64,000 nt of DNA. Origin: Calothrix anomala FACHB-343. GTDB lineage: Bacteria; Cyanobacteriota; Cyanobacteriia; Cyanobacteriales; Nostocaceae. A program made the position numbers and the translations under genes. Location of the stretch: NCBI RefSeq assembly GCF_014696435.1, contig NZ_JACJQG010000001.1, positions 62,001 through 126,000 of the forward strand, written 5' to 3'. A model generated the notes under the pieces. That model saw only the letters and a list, made by a program, of their open reading frames with translations, had not been told where the DNA came from and ran no database searches. This document shows, one piece after another, positions 8,862 through 17,279 of this stretch; positions within the stretch are counted from its first letter, which is position 1; each line of letters starts with the position of its first letter.

Positions 8862-10373
8862 CTAAGGCAACCAGAAATCGGGCAGAATAGATTTGCTGAG
8901 ATTGCGTACTGTTTGATTGAGCGATCGCGCTACTTGGATATGGGCTTCATCGGCTTCTACTGGTAAAATCTCAGATGGCTGTCCTTGTCCTAAATAAGAA
9001 ATTACCAAATTTGCCGCTTCTAAACCTGTAACATAAGCCTTTTCTTGCGACCAAGAACCGTGACGGTTAACAATCCAATCCCCACTCATAAACACATTTG
9101 CTAAACTCGTCTGGGCTGGTAACATATGACGATAACTTCCCGGTGCAAAATGAGTTACCGCATTCGGTAATCTAATCACACTGCTATCAATCACTTTGGC
9201 TTCGCGAAAATCAGGAACGCAAGTTGTTAAATAACGCTGCACTATAGGAATAATTTCTTCATCAGCTAAATGTAAAAACTGATTTGCATGATAAAAATCA
9301 GCTTCAATTACTGTTCCTGATTCATTTTTATATTCATCATGCAGCGCATTTAAATCAAAAAATGTCCAGCCTGTAGTATTATCAAATCCAAAACAAGCAT
9401 TAGAAGGGCGAGGAATATTAACTTTTCTATCAAACCATAAGCGAGTTGCTAAAACATCAATTGCACCTAAATTATTTAAATCGCGAAATTCTTGCCGACT
9501 TTGTAAACTGGGGCTATTGGCAACAATTTTCTTCATTCCCGTCACCCCCACAGCAAAAACTACAGCGTCAGCCTCAAATACTTCATCATCGCAAACTACA
9601 CCCTTAGCGCAATTTTTATCATCAATAATTACATCAGTTACCCGCCGTTTTGATAATACTTTAGCCCCAGCCTTCTCAATTTTATCTACCCAAGGGCGGA
9701 ATATTTTTTCGCCTACAGTTCCCCGACACCAAACAACATCAAAATCGCTTTGATGCGCCAAAATAAAAAAGTACAGCATTCCTAAAGTTGCAGCAGCAGA
9801 ACACTGTTCTCCAGGTGCAAATAAACCTACCAATAACATTGGTTCAAATGCATCTTTATATAGCCTTGCTGACACGCCAAAATCCTTAAATAATTCTCGC
9901 GCCGTGACAAAATCATAACGCCGCCATGCATCAGGAGAATTATCAAAATCAACCACAGCATATAGTAAAGGTAAGGCACTCAAACGGTCAATTAATGGTA
10001 GACGCTGAAAGTGAGTATAAACAAAAGTTCCTAATGGTGAAGGAAGCCGGGGTAATTCTTGAAAAATTGGTGATTCCACTTCCAAACCCGCCGGGGAATA
10101 TTGCGCCGAACGAGTCCAAGAAGTAAAAGGATTAATATCTAATTCATTAATCAGGGCAAAAATATTTCTGTAAGGATACCAAAAACCATGTATACCTGCT
10201 TCTACAGAACGTCCTGCGGCGGTTTTCCAACCCGCAACGAGTCCCCCCGGATAAGCCCCGGCTTCTAGAAGCGTCACATCATATCCTTGTTTGGCTAAGT
10301 GATAGGTTGCGCCTAAACCAGCCCAACCTGCACCCACAACTACTACCCGTTTTTGTTGTGACTCTTCATTCAT
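8862..10373 (-). CDS. FAD-dependent amine-oxidase/carotenoid-desaturase-like oxidoreductase
   Basis: 503 residues. The N terminus has the dinucleotide-binding motif VVVVGAGWAGLGATYHLAKQ with the downstream acidic residue in LLEAGAYPGG, then a GG doublet, as in phytoene-desaturase and amine-oxidase flavoproteins. The C-terminal FAD motif reads NVFMSGDWI...GSWSQEKAYVTGLEAAN. This is a soluble or membrane-associated flavoenzyme of the zeta-carotene desaturase-like group. It is not close enough to CrtP or CrtQ, as far as I can judge, to name a reaction. No pathway partners lie beside it: the left neighbour is a convergent sensor kinase and the right a divergent methyltransferase. Carotenoid or other isoprenoid metabolism is the best guess. 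Confidence 0.82.
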   Translation of the reverse strand: MNEESQQKRVVVVGAGWAGLGATYHLAKQGYDVTLLEAGAYPGGLVAGWKTAAGRSVEAGIHGFWYPYRNIFALINELDINPFTSWTRSAQYSPAGLEVESPIFQELPRLPSPLGTFVYTHFQRLPLIDRLSALPLLYAVVDFDNSPDAWRRYDFVTARELFKDFGVSARLYKDAFEPMLLVGLFAPGEQCSAAATLGMLYFFILAHQSDFDVVWCRGTVGEKIFRPWVDKIEKAGAKVLSKRRVTDVIIDDKNCAKGVVCDDEVFEADAVVFAVGVTGMKKIVANSPSLQSRQEFRDLNNLGAIDVLATRLWFDRKVNIPRPSNACFGFDNTTGWTFFDLNALHDEYKNESGTVIEADFYHANQFLHLADEEIIPIVQRYLTTCVPDFREAKVIDSSVIRLPNAVTHFAPGSYRHMLPAQTSLANVFMSGDWIVNRHGSWSQEKAYVTGLEAANLVISYLGQGQPSEILPVEADEAHIQVARSLNQTVRNLSKSILPDFWLP

Positions 10374-10629
10374 TGCCGCACAGTCTCCGATAATTGCACT
10401 CTATAATTAAATGTAAAGGATTTGTAAACTGATTTAACTGATTGATAGTAAAATTACGGAAAACTGGCAATATTTTTATTTGCGAAGCTTGAGCAAATAT
10501 TGTTCAGAATATATACGTAATAATTTACCTAAATAGACTTTAATTACTATAGATATAATCACACTTGCTGATAATTATTATTTAGGAGTATAACAAGAAA
10601 AAATCTAGTTATATTTCCCAAATAGTCAA

Positions 10630-11532
10630 ATGACTCAATTAGCCGATTCTCAACCTAGTTTAAATGACTTTCAATTGATTGATGGTATATATTTCCCTAA
10701 AAATTATGAACAGTTAAATAGTACTAAACATAAACAAAAATGGGATGCAATCGGCAAAACCTACTATGGTTCCCAAAAAATTGAGCAAGTAACAGAAACA
10801 TCTGCCATTAAACAAGATTACACTTTATTAGGTGGCAGACCTGGGGGAACTTGGAATAAGTTTCCTATGGATAAATCTGTAGATTCTATTCTCGAAATTG
10901 GTTGTGGTTATGGTCGCGCTCCCTTACATCTTTCTAAGGAAAAAAATCTCCAATGCCAAAAATATTATGCTATTGATATTTCTGAATCTTTATTAAGGCG
11001 ATTAATTAAGGTCAAAGCAGAGTATAACTTTTTCCCAAATGCCGAATTTAATATAATTTGTAATTCTGCAGAAACATTACCTTTAGCAGGCAACTCCATA
11101 GATTTAGTAATTTCTAACTGTGTATTTATGCATATACCAGATGCACAGTTAAGAAACTTATTAAGCGAGATATTCCGGGTTCTCAAGCCTGGAGGAATGT
11201 TTGTATTTAATCATTCCTTTCATAACAAAGCTTGTCCTTCCCATATCATCCACAATTCTATTAGGAACCTGAATATATTTAGCAAAAATCCCATTTACCT
11301 CAAGCAATATTCAGCAATAGAAATTCAGGAGATGTTGAATAATGCAGGGATTCAAGCTAAATGTCCTCAATATATAGTTGAACCAACAACAGAATATGCA
11401 ATTTTACCGGAAACTATCAAAGGTATTCCTGTACCTTTTGCTAAAGCAATTAATAGAAGTCTCAAGCCATCAGATGCTTGGAAAGAAACTTTAGCTTATG
11501 GCTTTAGTGCTTACAGTATTCCTTTGGAGTAA
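10630..11532 (+). CDS. Class I SAM-dependent methyltransferase
   Basis: 300 residues. Motif I is SILEIGCGYGRAPLHL (about 87-102), followed by the acidic end of strand 2 in YYAIDIS, then LPLAGNSIDLVISNCVFMHIPD and the LLSEIFRVLKPGGMFVFNHS segment. This is a complete Rossmann-type methyltransferase core of the Methyltransf_11/25 type. The N-terminal 80 residues and the C-terminal 100 are specific and not recognised. A small-molecule or lipid substrate is likely for the fold; none can be named. It is transcribed away from the flavoprotein. No good ribosome binding site stands before the ATG; a TTTAGGAG lies about 45 bp upstream. Confidence 0.85.
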   Translation: MTQLADSQPSLNDFQLIDGIYFPKNYEQLNSTKHKQKWDAIGKTYYGSQKIEQVTETSAIKQDYTLLGGRPGGTWNKFPMDKSVDSILEIGCGYGRAPLHLSKEKNLQCQKYYAIDISESLLRRLIKVKAEYNFFPNAEFNIICNSAETLPLAGNSIDLVISNCVFMHIPDAQLRNLLSEIFRVLKPGGMFVFNHSFHNKACPSHIIHNSIRNLNIFSKNPIYLKQYSAIEIQEMLNNAGIQAKCPQYIVEPTTEYAILPETIKGIPVPFAKAINRSLKPSDAWKETLAYGFSAYSIPLE

Positions 11533-11561
11533 TTAGGGAAAAAGACTTGTAGCGATTGTCT

Positions 11562-11765
11562 TAGATGTTAAATTGTGCGATCGCTCAACAATAAAAAAAT
11601 ATTAAGTATATGTAGGGTGCGTTATCACGAAGTGTAACGCACCGTATTATGGGATTTGGTGCGTTGCGCTGCGCGACAACACACCCTACGTATTTGTTCA
11701 AAAATCAAATATGAATCCTATAGATGTTAAATTGTGCGATCGCTCAAAAATAAAAAAATATTAAG
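11562..11765. repeat. 45-bp direct repeats flanking a palindromic insert
   Basis: 11562-11606 and 11721-11765 match at 44 of 45 bases (both contain TAAATTGTGCGATCGCTCAA). Between them lies an element with inverted ends, TGTAGGGTGCGTT near 11611 and AACACACCCTACG near 11690, with further inner pairing. It resembles a small non-autonomous element inside a duplicated flank. Confidence 0.75.
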
Positions 11766-11809
11766 ATTGATTTCGTAGTGAGAACTAAATTCCTCACTAC
11801 ACGAGTATC

Positions 11810-12193
11810 TTATTTTCTCAAACCAGAGAGGGAACGCTCCACACGAGTCAAACGTTCTGAGTAGTTTTTCATAACTTGTAGTGCAAACAAAGGAGTTTCT
11901 TGCACTACAAACAGAAACCTTTGCTCATCCAGGAAAGCAAGCTGACAATCGGTTTTGGCAATAGCGGTATAAGTTCTATTTTTTACACCTACAAGTGCGC
12001 CGATCGCAAAAACTTCTCCGGCGGAAATTGTTTCTACAACCTTGCCATCAACTAATATATCAACCGAGCCTTGGATAATGCCATACATACAATCACCAGG
12101 CTCTCCTACCTCAAATATTACCTGGCCTGCTGAAACCACTTTCGGATTTGGTTGTTTTTGAAAGATACTGATAGTCTGTACAGCATTTAACAT
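11810..12193 (-). CDS. Single-domain cyclic nucleotide-binding (CNB) protein
   Basis: 127 residues, all of it a cNMP-binding beta-roll: VVSAGQVIFEVGEPGDCMYGIIQGSVDIL, then VETISAGEVFAIGALVGVKNRTYTAIA, then the C-terminal helices. There is no DNA-binding, kinase or channel domain, so it would act by contact with another protein. In the phosphate-binding cassette the usual FGExALL is FAIGALV: the Glu that contacts the ribose is absent, while the later Arg (NRTYTA) is kept. cAMP/cGMP binding is therefore doubtful. ATG at 12193 is followed by a good core. It is a stand-alone gene, convergent with the methyltransferase. Confidence 0.85.
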   Translation of the reverse strand: MLNAVQTISIFQKQPNPKVVSAGQVIFEVGEPGDCMYGIIQGSVDILVDGKVVETISAGEVFAIGALVGVKNRTYTAIAKTDCQLAFLDEQRFLFVVQETPLFALQVMKNYSERLTRVERSLSGLRK

Positions 12194-12681
12194 TTAAACT
12201 GCCCTGAAATTGTGTATTTTTTACTTATGTTTGCTCTGTTACAGCCAATGAGCAAGATCAAAAACCATTGGTAAGACTTGATGGGGAATTTTGCACAGAG
12301 ATATTTAGTAGTTCACTACAACAACGGCATCTTTATGGGTAAATTCGTAGTCAGGAATTGAGTCCTGACTACGAACAAAACAAATTTCAACTACTAAATT
12401 ACATGCTAGGGTACAACAGGCAAGGTTAAAGAAAGATTAAGCTTTGGTGAAACGTAATTTTATATTTGTTGCCAAAATTTCTTTTCTAATTGCATAATTA
12501 GTTTTGATTTATACCCAAGTCTTGTCTCATACAAATTTTTGCAACACAAAACTGGAAGAATCTCCACTGGGGCTGAATATTTGAATAAGCTCAACGAGAC
12601 AGACATCACATCAACCACTCGGAAGTTTTTTTCCGGTTGAGTTTTGAAGTTCTCTGTGAAAAACTACATGCAATTAGTTCT
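12194..12681. other. Intergenic region upstream of the lipoxygenase
   Basis: No gene seen. It holds a perfect hairpin at 12344-12375 (TTCGTAGTCAGGA, six-base loop, TCCTGACTACGAA) of a kind that looks like a dispersed repeat, with no T-run. The last 45 bp could be coding if the lipoxygenase uses a TTG start at 12637. Confidence 0.5.
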
Positions 12682-14571
12682 ATGAATGCATCACCAGATA
12701 ATTTGCTCCGTCGGCCGATTACTCAAAGCTTAGAGACAGCTAGACAGGAATATCGCTATAACTATAACCATATTCCAGCGATCGCAATGGTGGATGAGTT
12801 ACCGGAGACAGAAGGTTTTTCTACTAGCTGGTATTATTTGTTGGCGCAGCAGTTAAGAGTGCTGTTTGTCAATACTTTGATTACTAACCGAGGTAATCGG
12901 GGTTCTAAGTCAATTCGCGATGATGTCAGATTGTTTATTTTAGAAGCCATATTCAAAGGGGCGATTCCTTTGAATATCACGATTATTGCTAGGTTGTTAC
13001 AGATTGTTCCCCAGTTTTTAATTAAAGGAATCTCCAAAGATTTTCACGAACTTGACAATTTGTTGTTTGCTATTCTCAAGGAGAATGGAGTCCAGATTCT
13101 GAGAGATGCTTTAAATGGGGTAATTGAACTGTTGTATGCAGAACATCCCACAGGACATGTAACCAGCCTGACAGACTACGAAAAGCTATTCCCAGTAATT
13201 GGTGTACCAGCGATCGCGCAAACTTTTCAAGAAGACGCAGTATTCGCTTATATGCGGGTAGCGGGTTACAATCCCGTGATGATAGAGAGAGTGAGTAAAT
13301 TAAGCGATCGCTTTCCCGTTACCGATGAACATTATCAAGCTGTGATGGGAAGTGACGATTCCTTACAAGCAGCAGGGGAAGAAGGAAGACTTTACCTCAC
13401 AGATTATGGCATTTTTGAGGGTGCGCTCAACGGAACCTACCCCACAGAACAAAAATATGTGTATGCACCCCTAGCGCTGTTTGCTGTACCCAGAGGTTCC
13501 AATAGCGATCGCTTTCTGCGCCCAGTCGCTATCCAATGCGGACAAACCCCAAGCCCCGATTATCCGATTATTACGCCTAATTCTGGTAAATATGCTTGGT
13601 TATTTGCCAAAACAATCGTGCAAATCGCTGATGCTAACTTCCACGAACCAGTTACCCACCTAGCGAGAACTCATTTATTTGTCGGTGCTTTTGCGATCGC
13701 TACCTATCGACAACTACCAGCTAACCATCCCCTGAGCTTACTCCTACGTCCCCATTTTGCCGGCACTTTAGCGATTAATGACGCCGCCCAAAGGATTTTG
13801 ATTGCTCGTGGTGGTGGTGTAGATAGATTACTCTCATCCACAATTGATAACTCACGGGTGCTAGCTGTTAAGGGATTGCAAAGCTATGGCTTTAATAGTG
13901 CCATGTTACCCAAGCAATTTGAACAACGCGGAGTAAGCGATCGCAATTTACTACCGATTTATCCTTACCGAGACGATGCTTTATTAGTCTGGGATGCCAT
14001 TCGTCAATGGGTAAGCGACTACCTTCAACTTTACTACGCCACAGATCGAGATATTCAAAACGATACCGCCCTACAATCCTGGGCGGCTGAAGTTCAAGCT
14101 TATGAAGGTGGGCGCATCAGCGAATTTGGTGAAGATGGACGTATCCAGACGCGAGACTACCTAATTGATGCTGTCACACTGATTATATTTACCGCCAGCG
14201 CCCAACACGCAGCAGTGAACTTTCCCCAAAAAGACTTAATGGGCTACGCCGCCGCTTTACCATTAGCAGGTTACGTACCCGCCTCAGCTCTTAAAGGAGA
14301 AGTCACCGAGCAAGACTACCTCAAATTACTCGCACCTCTAGATCAAGCCCAAAGGCAATATAACTTGCTTGCTTTGCTAGGTTCTATATATTACAACAAA
14401 CTCGGTGAATATCCTCAAGCACACTTTACCGACAGCCGCGTCAAACCCTTATTGCAGAATTTCCAAGAAAATCTCCAACAAGTTGAACACGCTATCAATC
14501 AGCGTAACTTAAGCCGCCCAACCTATAACTATCTCCTCCCTTCCAAAATTCCTCAAAGCATCAATATTTAA
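12682..14571 (+). CDS. Bacterial lipoxygenase
   Basis: 629 residues from the ATG at 12682; a TTG at 12637 would add 15 residues, and neither start has a strong ribosome binding site. It oxygenates polyunsaturated fatty acids at a non-haem iron. The catalytic domain is complete without a PLAT domain. Iron ligands can be read: H and H in VTHLARTHLFVG (HxxxxH), H and N in SAQHAAVNFPQ (HxxxN), and the C-terminal Ile in SINI-COOH, as required for lipoxygenases. Further family marks are IATYRQLPANHP and LLLRPHFAGTLAIN. Oxylipin formation from linoleic/linolenic acid is expected. No allene oxide synthase or catalase-like partner lies nearby, so the product fate is unknown. Confidence 0.92.
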   Translation: MNASPDNLLRRPITQSLETARQEYRYNYNHIPAIAMVDELPETEGFSTSWYYLLAQQLRVLFVNTLITNRGNRGSKSIRDDVRLFILEAIFKGAIPLNITIIARLLQIVPQFLIKGISKDFHELDNLLFAILKENGVQILRDALNGVIELLYAEHPTGHVTSLTDYEKLFPVIGVPAIAQTFQEDAVFAYMRVAGYNPVMIERVSKLSDRFPVTDEHYQAVMGSDDSLQAAGEEGRLYLTDYGIFEGALNGTYPTEQKYVYAPLALFAVPRGSNSDRFLRPVAIQCGQTPSPDYPIITPNSGKYAWLFAKTIVQIADANFHEPVTHLARTHLFVGAFAIATYRQLPANHPLSLLLRPHFAGTLAINDAAQRILIARGGGVDRLLSSTIDNSRVLAVKGLQSYGFNSAMLPKQFEQRGVSDRNLLPIYPYRDDALLVWDAIRQWVSDYLQLYYATDRDIQNDTALQSWAAEVQAYEGGRISEFGEDGRIQTRDYLIDAVTLIIFTASAQHAAVNFPQKDLMGYAAALPLAGYVPASALKGEVTEQDYLKLLAPLDQAQRQYNLLALLGSIYYNKLGEYPQAHFTDSRVKPLLQNFQENLQQVEHAINQRNLSRPTYNYLLPSKIPQSINI

Positions 14572-14573
14572 GC

Positions 14574-14629
14574 TAGAGACGCGATTAATCGCGTCTGTAC
14601 AGTTTCATCCCCCATGCCCAATGCCCAAT
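14574..14629. repeat. Dispersed palindrome copy 2 plus CCCAATG heptads
   Basis: An inverted copy of the GACGCGATTAATCGCGTC palindrome (14574-14602) followed by a short CCCATGC/CCCAATG tract (14611-14629), between convergent genes. Confidence 0.8.
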
Positions 14630-14631
14630 TT

Positions 14632-15516
14632 TTACAACTTCTCCAACAACTCCTGGGCTAATTGAAGAAACGCTTTAGAACCAGGAGATTGCGGATTCAT
14701 GACAACAGCCGGCATAAAACTATCAACAGCTTTAGCCACATTTACATCAACAGGAATTTGGTTCTTACAAATTTTGTCAACACCAAAATCTTCCACAACG
14801 CGATGCATAACTTGTTTATAATATCTGCCAGTCAGCAGATTTGCACTCGACATACTAAATACAATCCCCAGCATTTTTATATTAATTTTTGCCTCATGCT
14901 CGTGACTATCTTTTAATTGTCCAATGCGTCTTTCTAACAATTGAATACCCACCACCGATAAAGGTTCTGGTTTAGCAGGTAAAATATAAAAATCGCTGCA
15001 AGCTAAAGCACTACGAGTTAAAAGATTATAGCCAGGGGCACAGTCTAAAAGAATAAAATCATATTCGTCCCGCACTGGCTTTAAGATGTTATTAATTAAC
15101 ACCCGTTCAAAGCGATTCCAAACAGTTTCAAAATCTTGCTCGCCTAAAGCTACCGATTGTTGATGCAGCATTTCTGAAACAACAAATTCATCATATAAAT
15201 CGATATCTCCCGGCAACAAATCCAACCCAGGCAAGTTACAAACCTTGCTCTGAACGATATCATGAATCGCAAATTTAGCGTTTGGTTCAGGTGTAATAAC
15301 TTGATCTATTAGATATCTAAAAGTCTTTCTCGTCTTCCGTCGCTTGGCAAATTCTAACGGCGACATCAAGCTGAGTGTCGCACTAATTTGACTATCTAAA
15401 TCGAGAACTAACACCCGCTTGCCATGATACTTAGCCAAGCAAGTAGCCAAATTTACTGTAATGGTGGTTTTGCCGACACCACCTTTCATATTTGCAGTTG
15501 CAATTACATATCCCAT
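14632..15516 (-). CDS. ParA-family ATPase (orphan)
   Basis: 294 residues. Deviant Walker A MKGGVGKTT (about 10-18), the Walker A' aspartates in VLVLDLDSQISAT, and Walker B FILLDCAPG. This is a MinD/ParA-type ATPase of the kind that moves DNA or protein cargo on the nucleoid. No ParB gene lies on its own side. It is divergent from a second ParA locus (15774) across 257 bp, and the two proteins are only distantly alike outside the ATPase motifs. It may be an orphan chromosomal ParA or half of a two-sided partition-like module. ATG at 15516 gives the P-loop at the usual distance from the N terminus. Confidence 0.88.
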   Translation of the reverse strand: MGYVIATANMKGGVGKTTITVNLATCLAKYHGKRVLVLDLDSQISATLSLMSPLEFAKRRKTRKTFRYLIDQVITPEPNAKFAIHDIVQSKVCNLPGLDLLPGDIDLYDEFVVSEMLHQQSVALGEQDFETVWNRFERVLINNILKPVRDEYDFILLDCAPGYNLLTRSALACSDFYILPAKPEPLSVVGIQLLERRIGQLKDSHEHEAKINIKMLGIVFSMSSANLLTGRYYKQVMHRVVEDFGVDKICKNQIPVDVNVAKAVDSFMPAVVMNPQSPGSKAFLQLAQELLEKL

Positions 15517-15773
15517 TGGTAAGTCCTTTGATGACGCATTCCCATCCAGGTAGCGTACACCTCTCCTGATATATGAAAATTTACGTTCAATTTAATCTTT
15601 CTGGAATACACAAAGTAATTCCAGTGACATGCCACAATTGAGGCAGTCAGAATTATAGCAGTGAGTAACACATTGCTGCGAGTAACGATAGGTTATGCAA
15701 AGCACATTTACAAAAGTGCATAGACAAAAATTTTACACATAATAGTGATTAGTGGATAAAATTGTAAAGTTGG
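15517..15773. promoter_or_regulatory. Divergent intergenic region between two ParA loci
   Basis: 257 bp that must hold both promoters. Two similar 12-mers, GCAGTGAGTAAC (15658-15669) and GCTGCGAGTAAC (15675-15686), lie 17 bp apart and could be operator or ParB-type sites. This is suggestive only. Confidence 0.35.
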
Positions 15774-17279
15774 ATGCCTTTCTATGCTAGTATGACTACT
15801 GACTATGGCTCGACGTTAAAAAGCATTTTTCAGTCCATCAGCCCAAATAGTAGCGAATCTGATGTAGAGCAAAAGGTAGTAGTTCCTTTACTACGTATTC
15901 TTGGTTACAATAACGCAGATTGGCAGACTCAGGTTGTAATCCTAAACTCAAAGCTTGACTTTCTTGTAAGCCTACCAGACTCAGAATTAATAACACCAGC
16001 TTATTTAATTATTGAAGTTAAAGCACCCAGTAAAAATATTGCTCATAGTGTTTGGCAAATCAATAATTATATGCGCCGCACCGGATCTGTGCTTGGTCTA
16101 TTAACCAATGGTGATGATTTTCATATACTTTATAACTATGATAAAAAAATCACAACTATTATAGAGTTAACTCAAGAAACACTGATTCAAAAATATATTT
16201 TATTTTACAAAATTTTATCAAAAAAAACTTGTTTAAGTTTTAATTCAACGTTATATAAAAATCAACAGAATATTCGGTTACATTTTTTAAATTTAATTTC
16301 ACAAGAAGTGCAACAAGAAAATATGTTGGGATTATTCAACAAAGGTAAAGCCTCTCCTCCAGACACCAAAGTTATCAGTAAAGACAAAGTTTCAATTTTA
16401 GAAACTAAAGAGGAATCTAATTCGATGATTATTACTGTTTTCAATAATAAAGGTGGTGTGGGTAAAACCACAACGACTATTAACCTGGCTGCTGCTCTCA
16501 ACAAACTTGGTAAGCGAGTTTTACTAATCGATATTGATGCTCAGGCAAATCTAACAATGGGGTTAGGCATCGATCCTTTAGAGGATATAGAACAGCAAGG
16601 TAAGAAAGATATTACCCATCTACTAACTGAACCGAGAACTAAATTAGAAGATACGATCATTAAAACTAATTGGGCAGATATTCAATTAGATTTAGTTCCT
16701 TCTCATATTCGTTTAAGTCGAATGGAAACTACTCTGAATCAAACAGTAGATAGTGATAGATTACTGGCAAAAAAACTTAAAAAGCATGATTATGATTTCA
16801 TCCTTATAGATCCTCCTCCATCTTTCGGTAAAGTTAACAACATATCATTAATGGCATCATCAGGTATTCTGATTCCTACTCAGTTATCAGCCTATGCAAT
16901 ACGAGCCTTGGAATATGTTCTAAATAGAACAAATGAAATAGAGCAATTAAAAGATGAAGCATTACCCATTTTGGGGATAGCAGTGAGTATGTATGACCAG
17001 AAATCAGTTAAGTTTAATCAGTCTATGGTTGCCAGACTCTTCGATATTTTAGAAAAAAGTGGTGGTAGTAACAAAGTAGAACTTTTTCCTGAAAGTACTT
17101 GGGTTCCACGCTTAAATATAATTTCTATTTGTCAAGATAAAGGTTATCCACTGTATCAAGGGGAATTTGATGAGAAATTGATGTCTCAAGAAAAAGAGGC
17201 AGCACAGAAAGTACTTGAACGCTATGCTAATTTAGCGCAACATTTTATCAAAATCACTAATGGAGTTTCAAAAAATTAA
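15774..17279 (+). CDS. HsdR_N-type nuclease domain fused to ParA ATPase
   Basis: 501 residues in two parts. Residues about 25-150 match the N-terminal domain of type I restriction R subunits (PD-(D/E)xK fold): E32, D62 in KLDFLV, E81-x-K83 in IIEVKAP, and Q95xxxY99. Residues 218-501 are a full ParA: MIITVFNNKGGVGKTTTT (Walker A, K231), LLIDIDAQANLT, and FILIDPPPS. All catalytic residues of both parts appear intact. Inside the gene, ATG 16425 has AAGAGGA 10 bp upstream, so a ParA-only product is possible. The stop overlaps the ParB-like gene's start by one base (TAATG), implying coupled translation. Cleavage of DNA or partition-linked defence is plausible but unproven. Confidence 0.85.
   Translation: MPFYASMTTDYGSTLKSIFQSISPNSSESDVEQKVVVPLLRILGYNNADWQTQVVILNSKLDFLVSLPDSELITPAYLIIEVKAPSKNIAHSVWQINNYMRRTGSVLGLLTNGDDFHILYNYDKKITTIIELTQETLIQKYILFYKILSKKTCLSFNSTLYKNQQNIRLHFLNLISQEVQQENMLGLFNKGKASPPDTKVISKDKVSILETKEESNSMIITVFNNKGGVGKTTTTINLAAALNKLGKRVLLIDIDAQANLTMGLGIDPLEDIEQQGKKDITHLLTEPRTKLEDTIIKTNWADIQLDLVPSHIRLSRMETTLNQTVDSDRLLAKKLKKHDYDFILIDPPPSFGKVNNISLMASSGILIPTQLSAYAIRALEYVLNRTNEIEQLKDEALPILGIAVSMYDQKSVKFNQSMVARLFDILEKSGGSNKVELFPESTWVPRLNIISICQDKGYPLYQGEFDEKLMSQEKEAAQKVLERYANLAQHFIKITNGVSKN

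Noticed and set aside
9517-9753. 78-codon ORF opposite the flavoprotein
   Set aside because: A shadow frame of Ser/Thr-rich composition; the flavoprotein frame is clearly the coding one.
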